This document shows, piece after piece, positions 56,634-64,000 of a stretch of 64,000 nt of DNA. The notes under the pieces were generated by a model, which did no database searches, had not been told where the DNA came from, and saw only the letters and a program-made list of their open reading frames with translations. Both the position numbers and the translations under genes were made by a program. Position 1 is the first letter of the stretch; every line of letters begins with the position of its first letter. The DNA comes from Neorhizobium galegae (GTDB lineage: Bacteria; Pseudomonadota; Alphaproteobacteria; Rhizobiales; Rhizobiaceae): contig NZ_CP090095.1 in NCBI RefSeq assembly GCF_021391675.1, positions 4,520,001-4,584,000 of the forward strand, written 5' to 3'.

Positions 56634-58403
56634 ATGAAGATCGAGCGTTTGCTTCCCGGCCTCGCCGGCATCGTTTTCCTGGCGATCATTCCCCTCCTGC
56701 CGGTGCCGCCCTTCTGGCTGACGATCCTCAACAATATCGGCCTCGCCTCGCTGGTGACGATCGGCCTCGTGCTCTTGACCGGCGTCGGCGGTCTCACCTC
56801 GTTCGGCCAGGCCGCCTTCTGCGGTTTCGGCGCCTATACGACGGCAGTGCTGAGCACGAACTACGGCTTGTCGCCGTGGCTGACCCTGCCGTTGTCGCTG
56901 ATCGTCGGGGCGGCGACCGCCCTGCCGCTCGGCCTCATCACCGTGCGCCTTTCCGGCCATTTCCTGCCGCTCGGCACGATCGCCTGGGGCCTGGCGCTTT
57001 ATTATCTGTTCGGCAAGATCGACCTCCTCGGCCGTTACGACGGCATTTCCGGCATCCCGCCGATTGAATTCTCCGGCTATCGCTTCATGAGCGACGGGTC
57101 GATCTATTACCTCATCTGGTTTTTCGTGATTGCGGTCGCAATCGGCGCGAAAAACCTGCTCGACTCGCGGATCGGCCGTGGTATCCGGGCACTGCGCGGC
57201 GGCGGCCAGGCGGCGGAAGCCTTCGGCGTCAACATCGTGCGCGCCAAGCTTACCGTCTTCGTGTTCGCCGGCGTGGTCGCGGCCCTTTCCGGCTGGCTCT
57301 ACGCCCACATGCAGCGCTCGGTGAACCCGACGCCGTTCGGGCTCAGCATGGGCATCGAATATCTGCTGATGGCCGTGGTCGGTGGCTCCGGCCATGTCTG
57401 GGGGGCGATCTTCGGTGCCAGCATCGTGCTGATCCTGAAGGAACTGCTGCAGCGTTTCCTGCCGGATCTGGTCGGCACGACCGCCAACTTCGAAATGGTG
57501 GTTTTCGGCATCCTGCTGGTGGTGACCCTGCAGCTCGCCCGGGACGGTCTCTGGCCATTCGTATTGAAGCTCCTGCCGAAGCGGCCAGCGCGGCCTCTGC
57601 CCACTTCCGACGACAGGCTTGCCAAACGAACGCTCGCGCCGGCCGGCTCGTCGCTGATCAAGGTGGAAAAGGCGCGAAAAGCCTTCGGCGGGCTGGTCGC
57701 GGTCAACGATGTCAGTTTCGAAGTGCGCGCCGGCCAGGTCGTCGGCCTGATCGGCCCGAACGGCGCCGGCAAGAGCACGACCTTCAACCTCATCACCGGC
57801 CTCGCTTCATTGACCAGCGGATCGGTTTTCTACGAGGGCCAGCCGATGTCCGGCGACAGCCCGCGCGAAGTCGCCAAACACGGCATCGCCCGCACCTTCC
57901 AGCACGCAAAGATCCTGCCGGACATGTCGGTATTGGAAAATGTCGCGCTCGGCGCGCATCTGCGCGGCTCGGCCGGCGTCTTCAGGAGCTTCCTGCGGCT
58001 GGAGCGGAGGCAGGAGGCGACGCTGCTTGCAGAGGCCGCCTATCAGCTCGACCGCGTCGGGCTCGGCGCCTATCGCGACCGGCCAGCCGGCGATCTGGCG
58101 CTCGGCCAGATCCGCATCCTGGAGATCGCCCGCGCCCTGTCCGCCGACCCGGCCGTGCTGCTGCTCGACGAACCCGCGGCGGGCCTGCGTCACGGTGAAA
58201 AACAGGAGCTCGCCAACCTCTTGAAGAAGCTGCGCGAAGAGGGCGTCAGCGTGCTCCTCGTCGAACACGACATGGGCTTCGTCATGGGTCTCGTCGACCA
58301 TCTCGTGGTGCTCGATTTCGGCACCCTGATCGCCGAAGGCAAGCCGGCCGACGTGCGCAAACATCCGGCGGTCGTCGCCGCCTATCTGGGAGGTGTCGCA
58401 TGA
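56634..58403 (+). CDS. Fused ABC importer permease-ATPase (LivM-LivG)
   Basis: 589 residues: a LivM-type permease (1 to about 315) joined by a short basic linker to a LivG-type ATPase (from about 341). Walker A is GPNGAGKST (about 374), the signature is LALGQIRILEIARAL instead of LSGGQ, Walker B is VLLLDEPAAGL, and the H-loop is LVEHDMGFV. Both halves look intact. Such fusions exist in alphaproteobacteria. The third component, LivF, follows with an ATGA overlap. Confidence 0.92.
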   Translation: MKIERLLPGLAGIVFLAIIPLLPVPPFWLTILNNIGLASLVTIGLVLLTGVGGLTSFGQAAFCGFGAYTTAVLSTNYGLSPWLTLPLSLIVGAATALPLGLITVRLSGHFLPLGTIAWGLALYYLFGKIDLLGRYDGISGIPPIEFSGYRFMSDGSIYYLIWFFVIAVAIGAKNLLDSRIGRGIRALRGGGQAAEAFGVNIVRAKLTVFVFAGVVAALSGWLYAHMQRSVNPTPFGLSMGIEYLLMAVVGGSGHVWGAIFGASIVLILKELLQRFLPDLVGTTANFEMVVFGILLVVTLQLARDGLWPFVLKLLPKRPARPLPTSDDRLAKRTLAPAGSSLIKVEKARKAFGGLVAVNDVSFEVRAGQVVGLIGPNGAGKSTTFNLITGLASLTSGSVFYEGQPMSGDSPREVAKHGIARTFQHAKILPDMSVLENVALGAHLRGSAGVFRSFLRLERRQEATLLAEAAYQLDRVGLGAYRDRPAGDLALGQIRILEIARALSADPAVLLLDEPAAGLRHGEKQELANLLKKLREEGVSVLLVEHDMGFVMGLVDHLVVLDFGTLIAEGKPADVRKHPAVVAAYLGGVA

Positions 58404-59113
58404 GCGGAAACCTGCTCGAACTCTCCGACCTTCACGTCTCCTACGGCCGAGCCGAGGTGCTGCACGGCATATCGATGAGCATGAAGCCCGGCAGCATCGT
58501 TACCGTGATCGGTGCGAACGGCGCCGGCAAATCGACGCTGCTCAACGCCATCATGGGCATCGTCCCCTCCTCCGGCACGATCGTCTACGACGGCGCACCC
58601 GTGCCGCGCTCGGTCGAAGGCCGCGTTGCCGGCGGCCTCTGCCTCGTGCCGGAAAAACGCGAACTGTTCTCCACCATGTCGGTCGAGGACAATATAGAGC
58701 TCGGCGGCTTCCTCCGCAGCGCCACTGAGCGCGCCAAGACGCGCGACGACGTCTACGCGCGTTTTCCGCGCCTGGCCGAACGGCGCAAGCAGCTTGCCGG
58801 TACGCTTTCAGGCGGCGAACGGCAGATGCTGGCGCTTGCCCGGGCCCTGATGAGCCGGCCGCGCCTGCTGCTGCTCGACGAACCGAGCCTGGGCCTCGCG
58901 CCGAAGATCGTCATCGACATCCTCAACATCGTCTCGGAACTGCGAAAGACCGGTGTCTCGATCCTGCTCGTCGAGCAGAATGCCCGGGCCGCGCTCGAAA
59001 TCGCCGACGAGGGTTACCTGGTCGAACTGGGCGAAGTCCGCCTTTCGGGCCCGGCAAGTGAAATGGCGGTCAATCCGGCTTTGATGGAAAGCTATCTCGG
59101 CACCCATTCCTGA
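58400..59113 (+). CDS. ABC importer ATPase, LivF type
   Basis: 237 residues. Walker A GANGAGKSTLLNAI, signature LSGGERQMLALARALM, Walker B LLLLDEPSLGLAP, H-loop LVEQNARAA. With the fused LivG it gives two ATPase subunits for the importer. Last gene of the operon. Confidence 0.93.
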   Translation: MSGNLLELSDLHVSYGRAEVLHGISMSMKPGSIVTVIGANGAGKSTLLNAIMGIVPSSGTIVYDGAPVPRSVEGRVAGGLCLVPEKRELFSTMSVEDNIELGGFLRSATERAKTRDDVYARFPRLAERRKQLAGTLSGGERQMLALARALMSRPRLLLLDEPSLGLAPKIVIDILNIVSELRKTGVSILLVEQNARAALEIADEGYLVELGEVRLSGPASEMAVNPALMESYLGTHS

Positions 59114-59141
59114 CGAGATAATTCGGCCGGGCCGCGGTCGA

Positions 59142-60794
59142 TCAATCGAAGCTCTCGACCAGCTTCCGGCGAAATTCGTCCATGCGATAGACCGCGGTGG
59201 ACGGCTGCGGGATCATGCCCTTCTGCCAGTTCCAGCCCTCGAGACGCTTCAGGAGTTCCGGGTTGCCGGTGACGATATGCACCGGCACGTCGCGCGAGGC
59301 GCCTTCGCCGGCAACGATCGACGCCGGCTGGTGATCGCCGAGCAGGATGAACAGCGTGTTCTTTCCGTAACGCGCCATGTAGGAGCCGAGCGTTTCGAGC
59401 GTATAATCGATCGAGGTGAGGTATTGCGCCCGGACGCGGTTGGGATCGGCCCAGACGACCGAGGGTGGATCGCCGCTTTCCGCCTGCGCATTAAAGACGG
59501 CGCCGTCGCCGACCTTATCCCAGGGGATCAGCGACGGGATAGGCGTCCAGGGGGCGTGGCTGGAGATCAGCGCCATTTCCGCCATGACCGGTTTGTGGCC
59601 GGGCTTGTCACGGGCCTGCCGTTCCAGCCTCTCGAACGCCTCGAGCGTGAACTGATCCGGCATCGTCACCCAATTGAAGGGTTTTCCGCGATATCCGAGT
59701 CCCGCGGCGGCATGGATGCTGTCGTAGCCGAAATAACCGGCTTCCGGCCAGTCGAGCGTGATCGCCGGCATGACCGCCGTGGTGCGCCAGCCGGAGGAAC
59801 GGAAGAGGTTGTTGAGGCTCGGCCGCTCGCTGGTGATCATCCGGTCGTAGCGGCCCTGACTGTTGACCCAGAGGCCGGAGAGCAGCGTGCCATGCGCCAG
59901 CCAGCTGATGCCGCCGACCGTCGGCGAAGTCAGCCACCCGCTGCGTGCCTGCAGGCCTGCTGCCTCGATCTCCTTCTCCACCGAGGTCAGCCGGCTGTTG
60001 AGGCGCGCCGCATAACGCGGATCCTCGATCGCACTGCGGCCATAGGATTCGATAAAAATCAGGACGACATCGGTACCGGCAAGCGCCGAGAAATACGGCC
60101 CGGCGGGCCGCGGATCCTGCTTCAATTCGTCCTCGAACCGGGCGAGATCGGCAATCGAGTCCTTCACCATGCCGACGCGATTGACGAAATAGGAAGCTGC
60201 ATGCGCTTCGACCCCGAGATTGCGACGATCGGGGTTCTGGACCACCAGCGCCGCCAGTCCGATCAGCAGCACCGTGCCGCTGACGAGAACGGACTTGCGC
60301 CGGCCCCCGAATGAGAGGCGCCGAAAACCGCCGAGCGACCAATGGAGAAGGGTAGCGACAACCAGCCATGCCAGAAGGCCCATGCAGATGATTGCAACCG
60401 CCTCGGTGATGCCCAAGGCGCCGCTCAGGAGATTCCAGCCGTCGGTGAAGATCTTCAGATCCAGATAGGGATTGAATGGCCGCTGGAAGGCCGTGCCGGT
60501 GCCGATATCCGCAAGCTTCAGGAACAGCATTGCGGCAAGCAGCAGCGTGACGGCCCAGCGCAGGAGAGAAAAGCCGATCCCCCTAAACGCCGATGCCAGC
60601 AGCGCTATCCCGACGACTTCCAGCGGAAACCGCAGTTCCGAGAATTCGTTGTAATTGGAAGGCAGAGTCAGAATCGCGACCATGATCGCAAGCGAAATCG
60701 TGATCCTCGGGATCGGTGATCCATTTGCCTTGCGTTGCGCGATATGCCCTATTCTGACGGCGTCACTCTGGCGAAAAGGCCGATACTCGTTCAT
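59142..60794 (-). CDS. LTA synthase/sulfatase family membrane protein
   Basis: About 550 residues: four or five N-terminal transmembrane helices (to about 190), then a periplasmic alkaline-phosphatase-fold domain (from about 240). VVLIFIESYGRSAIED is the first metal-binding strand, and LLGDHQPASIVAG a C-terminal metal ligand pair (Asp-His). The SPTVGGISWLAHGTLLSG region should carry the nucleophile. Related enzymes move phosphoglycerol or phosphoethanolamine from phospholipids to glycans or lipids. Start ATG 60794 is 30 bp from the divergent gene. Substrate unknown. Confidence 0.82.
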   Translation of the reverse strand: MNEYRPFRQSDAVRIGHIAQRKANGSPIPRITISLAIMVAILTLPSNYNEFSELRFPLEVVGIALLASAFRGIGFSLLRWAVTLLLAAMLFLKLADIGTGTAFQRPFNPYLDLKIFTDGWNLLSGALGITEAVAIICMGLLAWLVVATLLHWSLGGFRRLSFGGRRKSVLVSGTVLLIGLAALVVQNPDRRNLGVEAHAASYFVNRVGMVKDSIADLARFEDELKQDPRPAGPYFSALAGTDVVLIFIESYGRSAIEDPRYAARLNSRLTSVEKEIEAAGLQARSGWLTSPTVGGISWLAHGTLLSGLWVNSQGRYDRMITSERPSLNNLFRSSGWRTTAVMPAITLDWPEAGYFGYDSIHAAAGLGYRGKPFNWVTMPDQFTLEAFERLERQARDKPGHKPVMAEMALISSHAPWTPIPSLIPWDKVGDGAVFNAQAESGDPPSVVWADPNRVRAQYLTSIDYTLETLGSYMARYGKNTLFILLGDHQPASIVAGEGASRDVPVHIVTGNPELLKRLEGWNWQKGMIPQPSTAVYRMDEFRRKLVESFD

Positions 60795-60824
60795 GCGCTG
60801 CCATTCCTGCAAAACCTTCGGCCC

Positions 60825-61751
60825 ATGCGTTTTCTGAAACTTATAGGCTTATCTGCGGCCCTTGCACTTCTCATTGCCGTGATCCTGAGCTTCGATCCGC
60901 AACGGATTGCCGCAGGCCTGGCATCGGCCGATCCAGCCTATGTGGTTGCGGGGCTTCTGCTGGTTCAGGTGCAGATCATGCTCTCGGCGCTCCGCTGGCG
61001 GTTTACGGCAGCTCGGCTGGGCCAGCACCTGGGCGTGGGGCAGGCGATCGGCGACTATTATCTGGGAACCCTGCTCAATCAACTCCTGCCGGGCGGAGTG
61101 GCAGGCGATGCGGTTCGCGCCTTTCGCAATAGAACCCATGGCGACGGCGGCTGGAAAGTGCCGACGCAGGCCGTGCTCTTCGAGCGGGTCGCCGGCCAGG
61201 GGGTATTTTTCGTCATAGCGACCTTCGGCGTCATGTTCTGGCCGCTTCTGGGCGGAGCAGCGATCCCGGAAGACCTGCGCCATCTTCTCTCCGGCTTCGC
61301 GCTCGCCGTCGCAAGCCTCGCCATCGTGTTTATGCTGACGCTCTGTTTCCCGCCGCGCCGCATCCGACCGCCGCTTGAAAAATTGAAGGCCGCCCTGGCT
61401 CAGGTCTTTTTGCAGGATAGAGCCTGGATCGTGCAATCCTTGTTCAGCCTCGTCATCGTCGCAAGCTATATTGCGATGTTCATGCTCGCCTCGGCGGCCG
61501 TCGGGGCGCCCTTGCCGGCACTCGCGGCCATCACCGCCATCCCGCTCTGTCTGCTGATGATGCTGATCCCCGCCACGATCGCCGGCTGGGGCGCCAGAGA
61601 GGCGGCAGCGGCGGCGCTCTGGCCGCTCTTCGGTTATGCCGCGTCCGACGGCGTGACCGCCAGCATCCTCTACGGCATTCTGGCGCTTGCGGGCGCAGCA
61701 CCCGGCCTGATGTTCATCCTGGCGACACTCGTCGGCAGACGGAACCGCTGA
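60825..61751 (+). CDS. YbhN/UPF0104-like integral membrane protein
   Basis: 308 residues with about eight transmembrane helices. It matches the lysylphosphatidylglycerol synthase transmembrane (flippase) region family: YLGTLLNQLLPGGVAGDAVRA, LFERVAGQGVFFVIATFG, and MLIPATIAGWGAREAAAAAL. There is no soluble synthase domain, so it is likely a flippase-like or regulatory protein for lipids or lipid-linked sugars. ATG 60825 fits the membrane start, though the ribosome binding site is weak. Confidence 0.82.
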   Translation: MRFLKLIGLSAALALLIAVILSFDPQRIAAGLASADPAYVVAGLLLVQVQIMLSALRWRFTAARLGQHLGVGQAIGDYYLGTLLNQLLPGGVAGDAVRAFRNRTHGDGGWKVPTQAVLFERVAGQGVFFVIATFGVMFWPLLGGAAIPEDLRHLLSGFALAVASLAIVFMLTLCFPPRRIRPPLEKLKAALAQVFLQDRAWIVQSLFSLVIVASYIAMFMLASAAVGAPLPALAAITAIPLCLLMMLIPATIAGWGAREAAAAALWPLFGYAASDGVTASILYGILALAGAAPGLMFILATLVGRRNR

Positions 61752-61755
61752 TCTT

Positions 61756-62505
61756 TCAGCCCTCCAGCCGGGCATAGATATCGCCGGACGGCGCCTGGCC
61801 GGAAAGGCCGCCAATCTCGCCCAGCATCTCATCGGCAGCAATCCACTGGTGATGAACGAACCGATGCCGCTCGCCCTCGACGCGGTTGAAGCGATAGGGC
61901 CCAAGTTTCCGCAAATGGCCGATCGCCTCCTCGGCGATTTCCATGGTTGCCGGAATATATTCGAAGGCGATCAGCGGGATAGGGTGGTGCAGCCCGGCGA
62001 TGATATCCGCTTCCGCGCCCTCCACATCGATCTTGCAGAAGGCCGGCAACCCGTATTCTTCGATCAGCGCGTCGAGTGTCGTCATCTCCACCCGCTCGAC
62101 CCGGTCCCAGGTGACGTTGCGGAACCCGGCGGTCTTCTCGACTTTCGAAATCCACGACGAGGAAATGCTCGTCACGGTCGGATGGCGGCTGGAAATGTGC
62201 AGATCGACGCTGCCGGGCTCCTTGCCGACCGCCTTGCGCAGCAGCGTCAACTCTTCGCCCGCGAAGGATCTGGCAATAAAATCGGCAAACAACGGCTGCG
62301 GCTCCAGGGCGACGATCCTGGCGCCGAGCGACAGAAGCGTCCGGCTGCGGCTGCCGGCATGCGCACCGATATCGAATACGAGATCGCCTTTGCGGACGAG
62401 GCCCGCATAGAACCGCTTCAGCGAAGAACGCCGCCAGGGCTGGCCGTAATAGATCAGCAGCGAGCGTGTCAGCCCCAGGGAAGCGGAAAAATCAGGCCGC
62501 GGCAT
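61756..62505 (-). CDS. FkbM-family SAM-dependent methyltransferase
   Basis: 249 residues. SAM motif I is GDLVFDIGAHAGSRSRTLLSL, followed by IVALEPQPLFADF; ALIEEYGLPAFCKIDVEGAE is the FkbM hallmark. These enzymes mostly O-methylate sugars or polyketides. Start ATG 62505 has AGGAG 5 bases upstream. It overlaps the 3' end of the phosphatidyltransferase gene by 14 bp, so the two form an operon. Confidence 0.88.
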   Translation of the reverse strand: MPRPDFSASLGLTRSLLIYYGQPWRRSSLKRFYAGLVRKGDLVFDIGAHAGSRSRTLLSLGARIVALEPQPLFADFIARSFAGEELTLLRKAVGKEPGSVDLHISSRHPTVTSISSSWISKVEKTAGFRNVTWDRVERVEMTTLDALIEEYGLPAFCKIDVEGAEADIIAGLHHPIPLIAFEYIPATMEIAEEAIGHLRKLGPYRFNRVEGERHRFVHHQWIAADEMLGEIGGLSGQAPSGDIYARLEG

Positions 62506-63286
62506 GATGGCTCCTGCTCGCACTCACCAGGAAGATCACGTCGACGGCGAAGGAATAGGTGAGCGAAGCGAGGGCCGCAGCCGCAAGCAGGGTGGAGACC
62601 GGCGAGGTAACGACCGGAAACAGCATCAGACAGAGCGCCACGCCCTGAACGACGCAGATCGCCTTGCGGCGCATCGAATGCGGCAGTTCGCCCCTCAGCG
62701 CCGGAAAGACCGCCTGCGCCCCGACATAGGCATAGCGCATCAGGCCGATCAGCAGGATCCAAAGTCCCGCCTTGCCGAGCAACACTGCCGCGAGCGACAG
62801 GAAGAGGATCAGCAGCGCGTCGATTTCCATGTCGAATCGCGCGCCGAACCGGGAAGACGTGCCCGCCTGCCGTGCGAGGAAGCCGTCGACACCATCCAGG
62901 ACGATCGCGAAAGCGACTAAGAAGCCCAGCATCCACAAGGCGCCCTGGTCGAAGCCCACGCCGAATTGCGGCGACGCCAGCACCATCCCGCCTAAAACCG
63001 ACGTGAGGGCGGCACGGATTGTCGTCACGATATTGGCCGCGCCGAAACGCCCATGCCCATGCGCGCGCAGATTGCCGAGCGCTACGGCGGAAATCGCCGC
63101 ATAGATGATGAAGGCGCAGCAGGCCGCGGCCGTATCGATGCCGAGCCAGTCGCCAAGGAAATGCATGGCCGCAACCAGCGCAGCCGCGACGGTCATGGTT
63201 ACGGCATAGGCATCCAGGGAGAGCAAGCGGTGAGCTCTGCGTGCCGCCTGGCGATCCAGCGGCCCGGCATTCATCCAGTCAGCCAT
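62492..63286 (-). CDS. CDP-alcohol phosphatidyltransferase family protein
   Basis: 264 residues, six hydrophobic helices. The diagnostic motif D-G-x2-D-G-x3-R...G-x3-D-x3-D is seen as DGVDGFLARQAGTSSRFGAR then FDMEIDALL. It transfers a phosphatidyl or similar group from a CDP-alcohol to an acceptor alcohol in the inner membrane. It lacks close resemblance to PgsA or PcsA that I can see, so the acceptor is open. Starts at ATG 63286. Confidence 0.87.
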   Translation of the reverse strand: MADWMNAGPLDRQAARRAHRLLSLDAYAVTMTVAAALVAAMHFLGDWLGIDTAAACCAFIIYAAISAVALGNLRAHGHGRFGAANIVTTIRAALTSVLGGMVLASPQFGVGFDQGALWMLGFLVAFAIVLDGVDGFLARQAGTSSRFGARFDMEIDALLILFLSLAAVLLGKAGLWILLIGLMRYAYVGAQAVFPALRGELPHSMRRKAICVVQGVALCLMLFPVVTSPVSTLLAAAALASLTYSFAVDVIFLVSASRSHHAAA

Positions 63287-63329
63287 CGGACGTGCCTTCC
63301 TCGTCCAAGGGATGATATGAAATATTCAT
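63279..63329 (-). CDS. Possible 16-codon leader peptide before the phosphatidyltransferase gene
   Basis: ATG 63329 has GAGGAGAG 4 to 5 bases upstream, a better site than that of the gene itself. It reads MNISYHPLDEEGTSDG and stops at 63279, 8 bases inside the phosphatidyltransferase gene in another frame. This layout would couple translation of the two. It may be chance. Confidence 0.35.
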   Translation of the reverse strand: MNISYHPLDEEGTSDG

Positions 63330-63505
63330 GACGCTCTCCTCACAGGCACTACATGGAGAAGAATACGGTGAGCAGCAAATGCCGGATCCGAAAAACCGCC
63401 GTCAAATAAACGTGATGGCCATATCGCCCTCTCGCCGGACGGCTCCCTTGCCGTCATCGTCGAAGCCTCTAGGTCTGGATTGTTATGGCGTGAAAGGTGT
63501 GAGGC

Positions 63506-64000
63506 GTGACAAGGCGTGAGACAGTTCCGAATGCGGCAACGCAGAAGGACGGAAGAGCCCTCTGGATCGAGGAGACGGGCCGTTGCGCGCTTCGGCAGGA
63601 GAAGCGGCCTACGGCCTGCGAGGGCGAGGTTGTCGTCCGAACGCTCTATAGCGGCATCAGCCGAGGTACCGAATCGCTCGTTTTTGCCGGACAGGTGCCG
63701 GAAAGCGAATACGAGCGCATGCGTGCCCCGCACCAGGCCGGCCAATTCCCCTTCCCGGTGAAATACGGCTATGCCGCCGTCGGCTTGGTCGAAGAAGGGC
63801 CCGAACGCCTCGTCGGCAAAGCGGTCTTCTGCCTGCATCCCCATCAAGACCGTTTTCGCGTGCCCGTTTCCGCCACCCACCCGCTTGCCGCCGGCCTGTC
63901 CCCACAGCGCGCCGTGCTGGCCGCCAATATGGAGACCGCGCTCAATATCACCTGGGATGCAGGCATTCAGCCAGGTGACCGGGTAGCGGTGTTCGGGGCC
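63506..64000 (+). CDS. Zinc-type medium-chain dehydrogenase, N-terminal part
   Basis: 165 codons to the window end. The product reads [27 protein letters not shown], the GroES-like domain start, then [34 protein letters not shown] and [10 protein letters not shown] at the start of the Rossmann domain. The usual first zinc cysteine region is replaced by SGISRGTE, as in a subgroup of this family. GTG 63506 is the first in-frame start after an in-frame stop at 63500-63502. Truncated by the window, not by mutation. Confidence 0.82.
   Translation, partial: MTRRETVPNAATQKDGRALWIEETGRCALRQEKRPTACEGEVVVRTLYSGISRGTESLVFAGQVPESEYERMRAPHQAGQFPFPVKYGYAAVGLVEEGPERLVGKAVFCLHPHQDRFRVPVSATHPLAAGLSPQRAVLAANMETALNITWDAGIQPGDRVAVFGA

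Noticed and set aside
54120..57395. A 1,091-codon open frame on the minus strand across marR and the importer genes
   Set aside because: Low-complexity charged product, opposite four well-recognised genes; no plausible start context.
58082..58135. LALGQ in place of LSGGQ in the fused ATPase, considered as an inactive ABC signature
   Set aside because: Variation at the second and third positions is common in LivG-type ATPases, and Walker A, Walker B and the H-loop are intact.
63328..63519. A 63-codon plus-strand frame before the last gene
   Set aside because: It overlaps the leader region on the other strand, its product is proline/serine/arginine-rich, and it shows no family resemblance.

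Overview
The window looks like chromosomal DNA from an alphaproteobacterium of the Rhizobiales, most likely Rhizobiaceae (Agrobacterium/Neorhizobium/Rhizobium-like). The support is high GC, dense operons with ATGA/GTGA overlaps, an aerobic cobalamin cluster in rhizobial style, an amino acid:[carrier protein] ligase of the type described from Bradyrhizobium and Agrobacterium, and an EF-P gene (chvH of Agrobacterium) beside its modification genes. The species is inference. I saw no rRNA, tRNA, CRISPR array, transposase or phage gene.

Layout. 1-7.2 kb: end of purC, then a TetR regulator and a complete tripartite RND efflux system. 7.2-10.1 kb: efp facing epmA-epmB, the beta-lysylation pathway of EF-P. 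10.1-10.9 kb: a gene-poor stretch with hairpins and C/G-rich palindromic repeats. 10.9-12.9 kb: thiC under a TPP riboswitch. 13.1-19 kb: a tight five-gene operon of carrier protein, acyl-CoA dehydrogenase-like flavoprotein, amino acid:[carrier protein] ligase, DUF1839 protein and GH2-like protein, facing a tandem alpha/beta hydrolase and a secreted GH5 protein on the other strand. This is the best candidate for an undescribed pathway. 22-26 kb: purU, then an 881-residue three-domain protein in which the catalytic signatures of all three domains look lost. 26.2-31.7 kb: small proteins and a pipecolate/lysine-type catabolic cluster (stand-alone RAM domain, LysR, FAD oxidase, ALDH7, P1 peptidase).

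31.7-51.9 kb: a 20 kb cobalamin locus. Two cobalamin riboswitches lie back to back at about 36.75-37.2 kb. The left one drives cbtB-cbtA-cobO-cobQ; the right one drives DUF1636-cobW-cobN-cobG-cobH-cobI-cobJ. Further genes are cobC, cobD, cobK, cobL-cobE-cobM, cbiD and cobA-cobB. Ring contraction is of the O2-dependent type (CobG) and insertion uses CobN, but the C1 methyltransferase present is CbiD rather than CobF. cobS, cobT, cobP, cobU and cobV are not in the window. Two divergent gene pairs (cobC/cobD and cobK/cobL) have overlapping or nearly touching start codons.

51.9-59.1 kb: a frameshifted ACT-domain gene, then kynureninase, a MarR regulator and a branched-chain-amino-acid-type ABC importer in which permease and ATPase are fused. 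59.1-64 kb: envelope-related genes (LTA synthase/sulfatase-like protein, YbhN-like flippase family protein, FkbM methyltransferase, CDP-alcohol phosphatidyltransferase) and the start of a medium-chain dehydrogenase cut by the window end.
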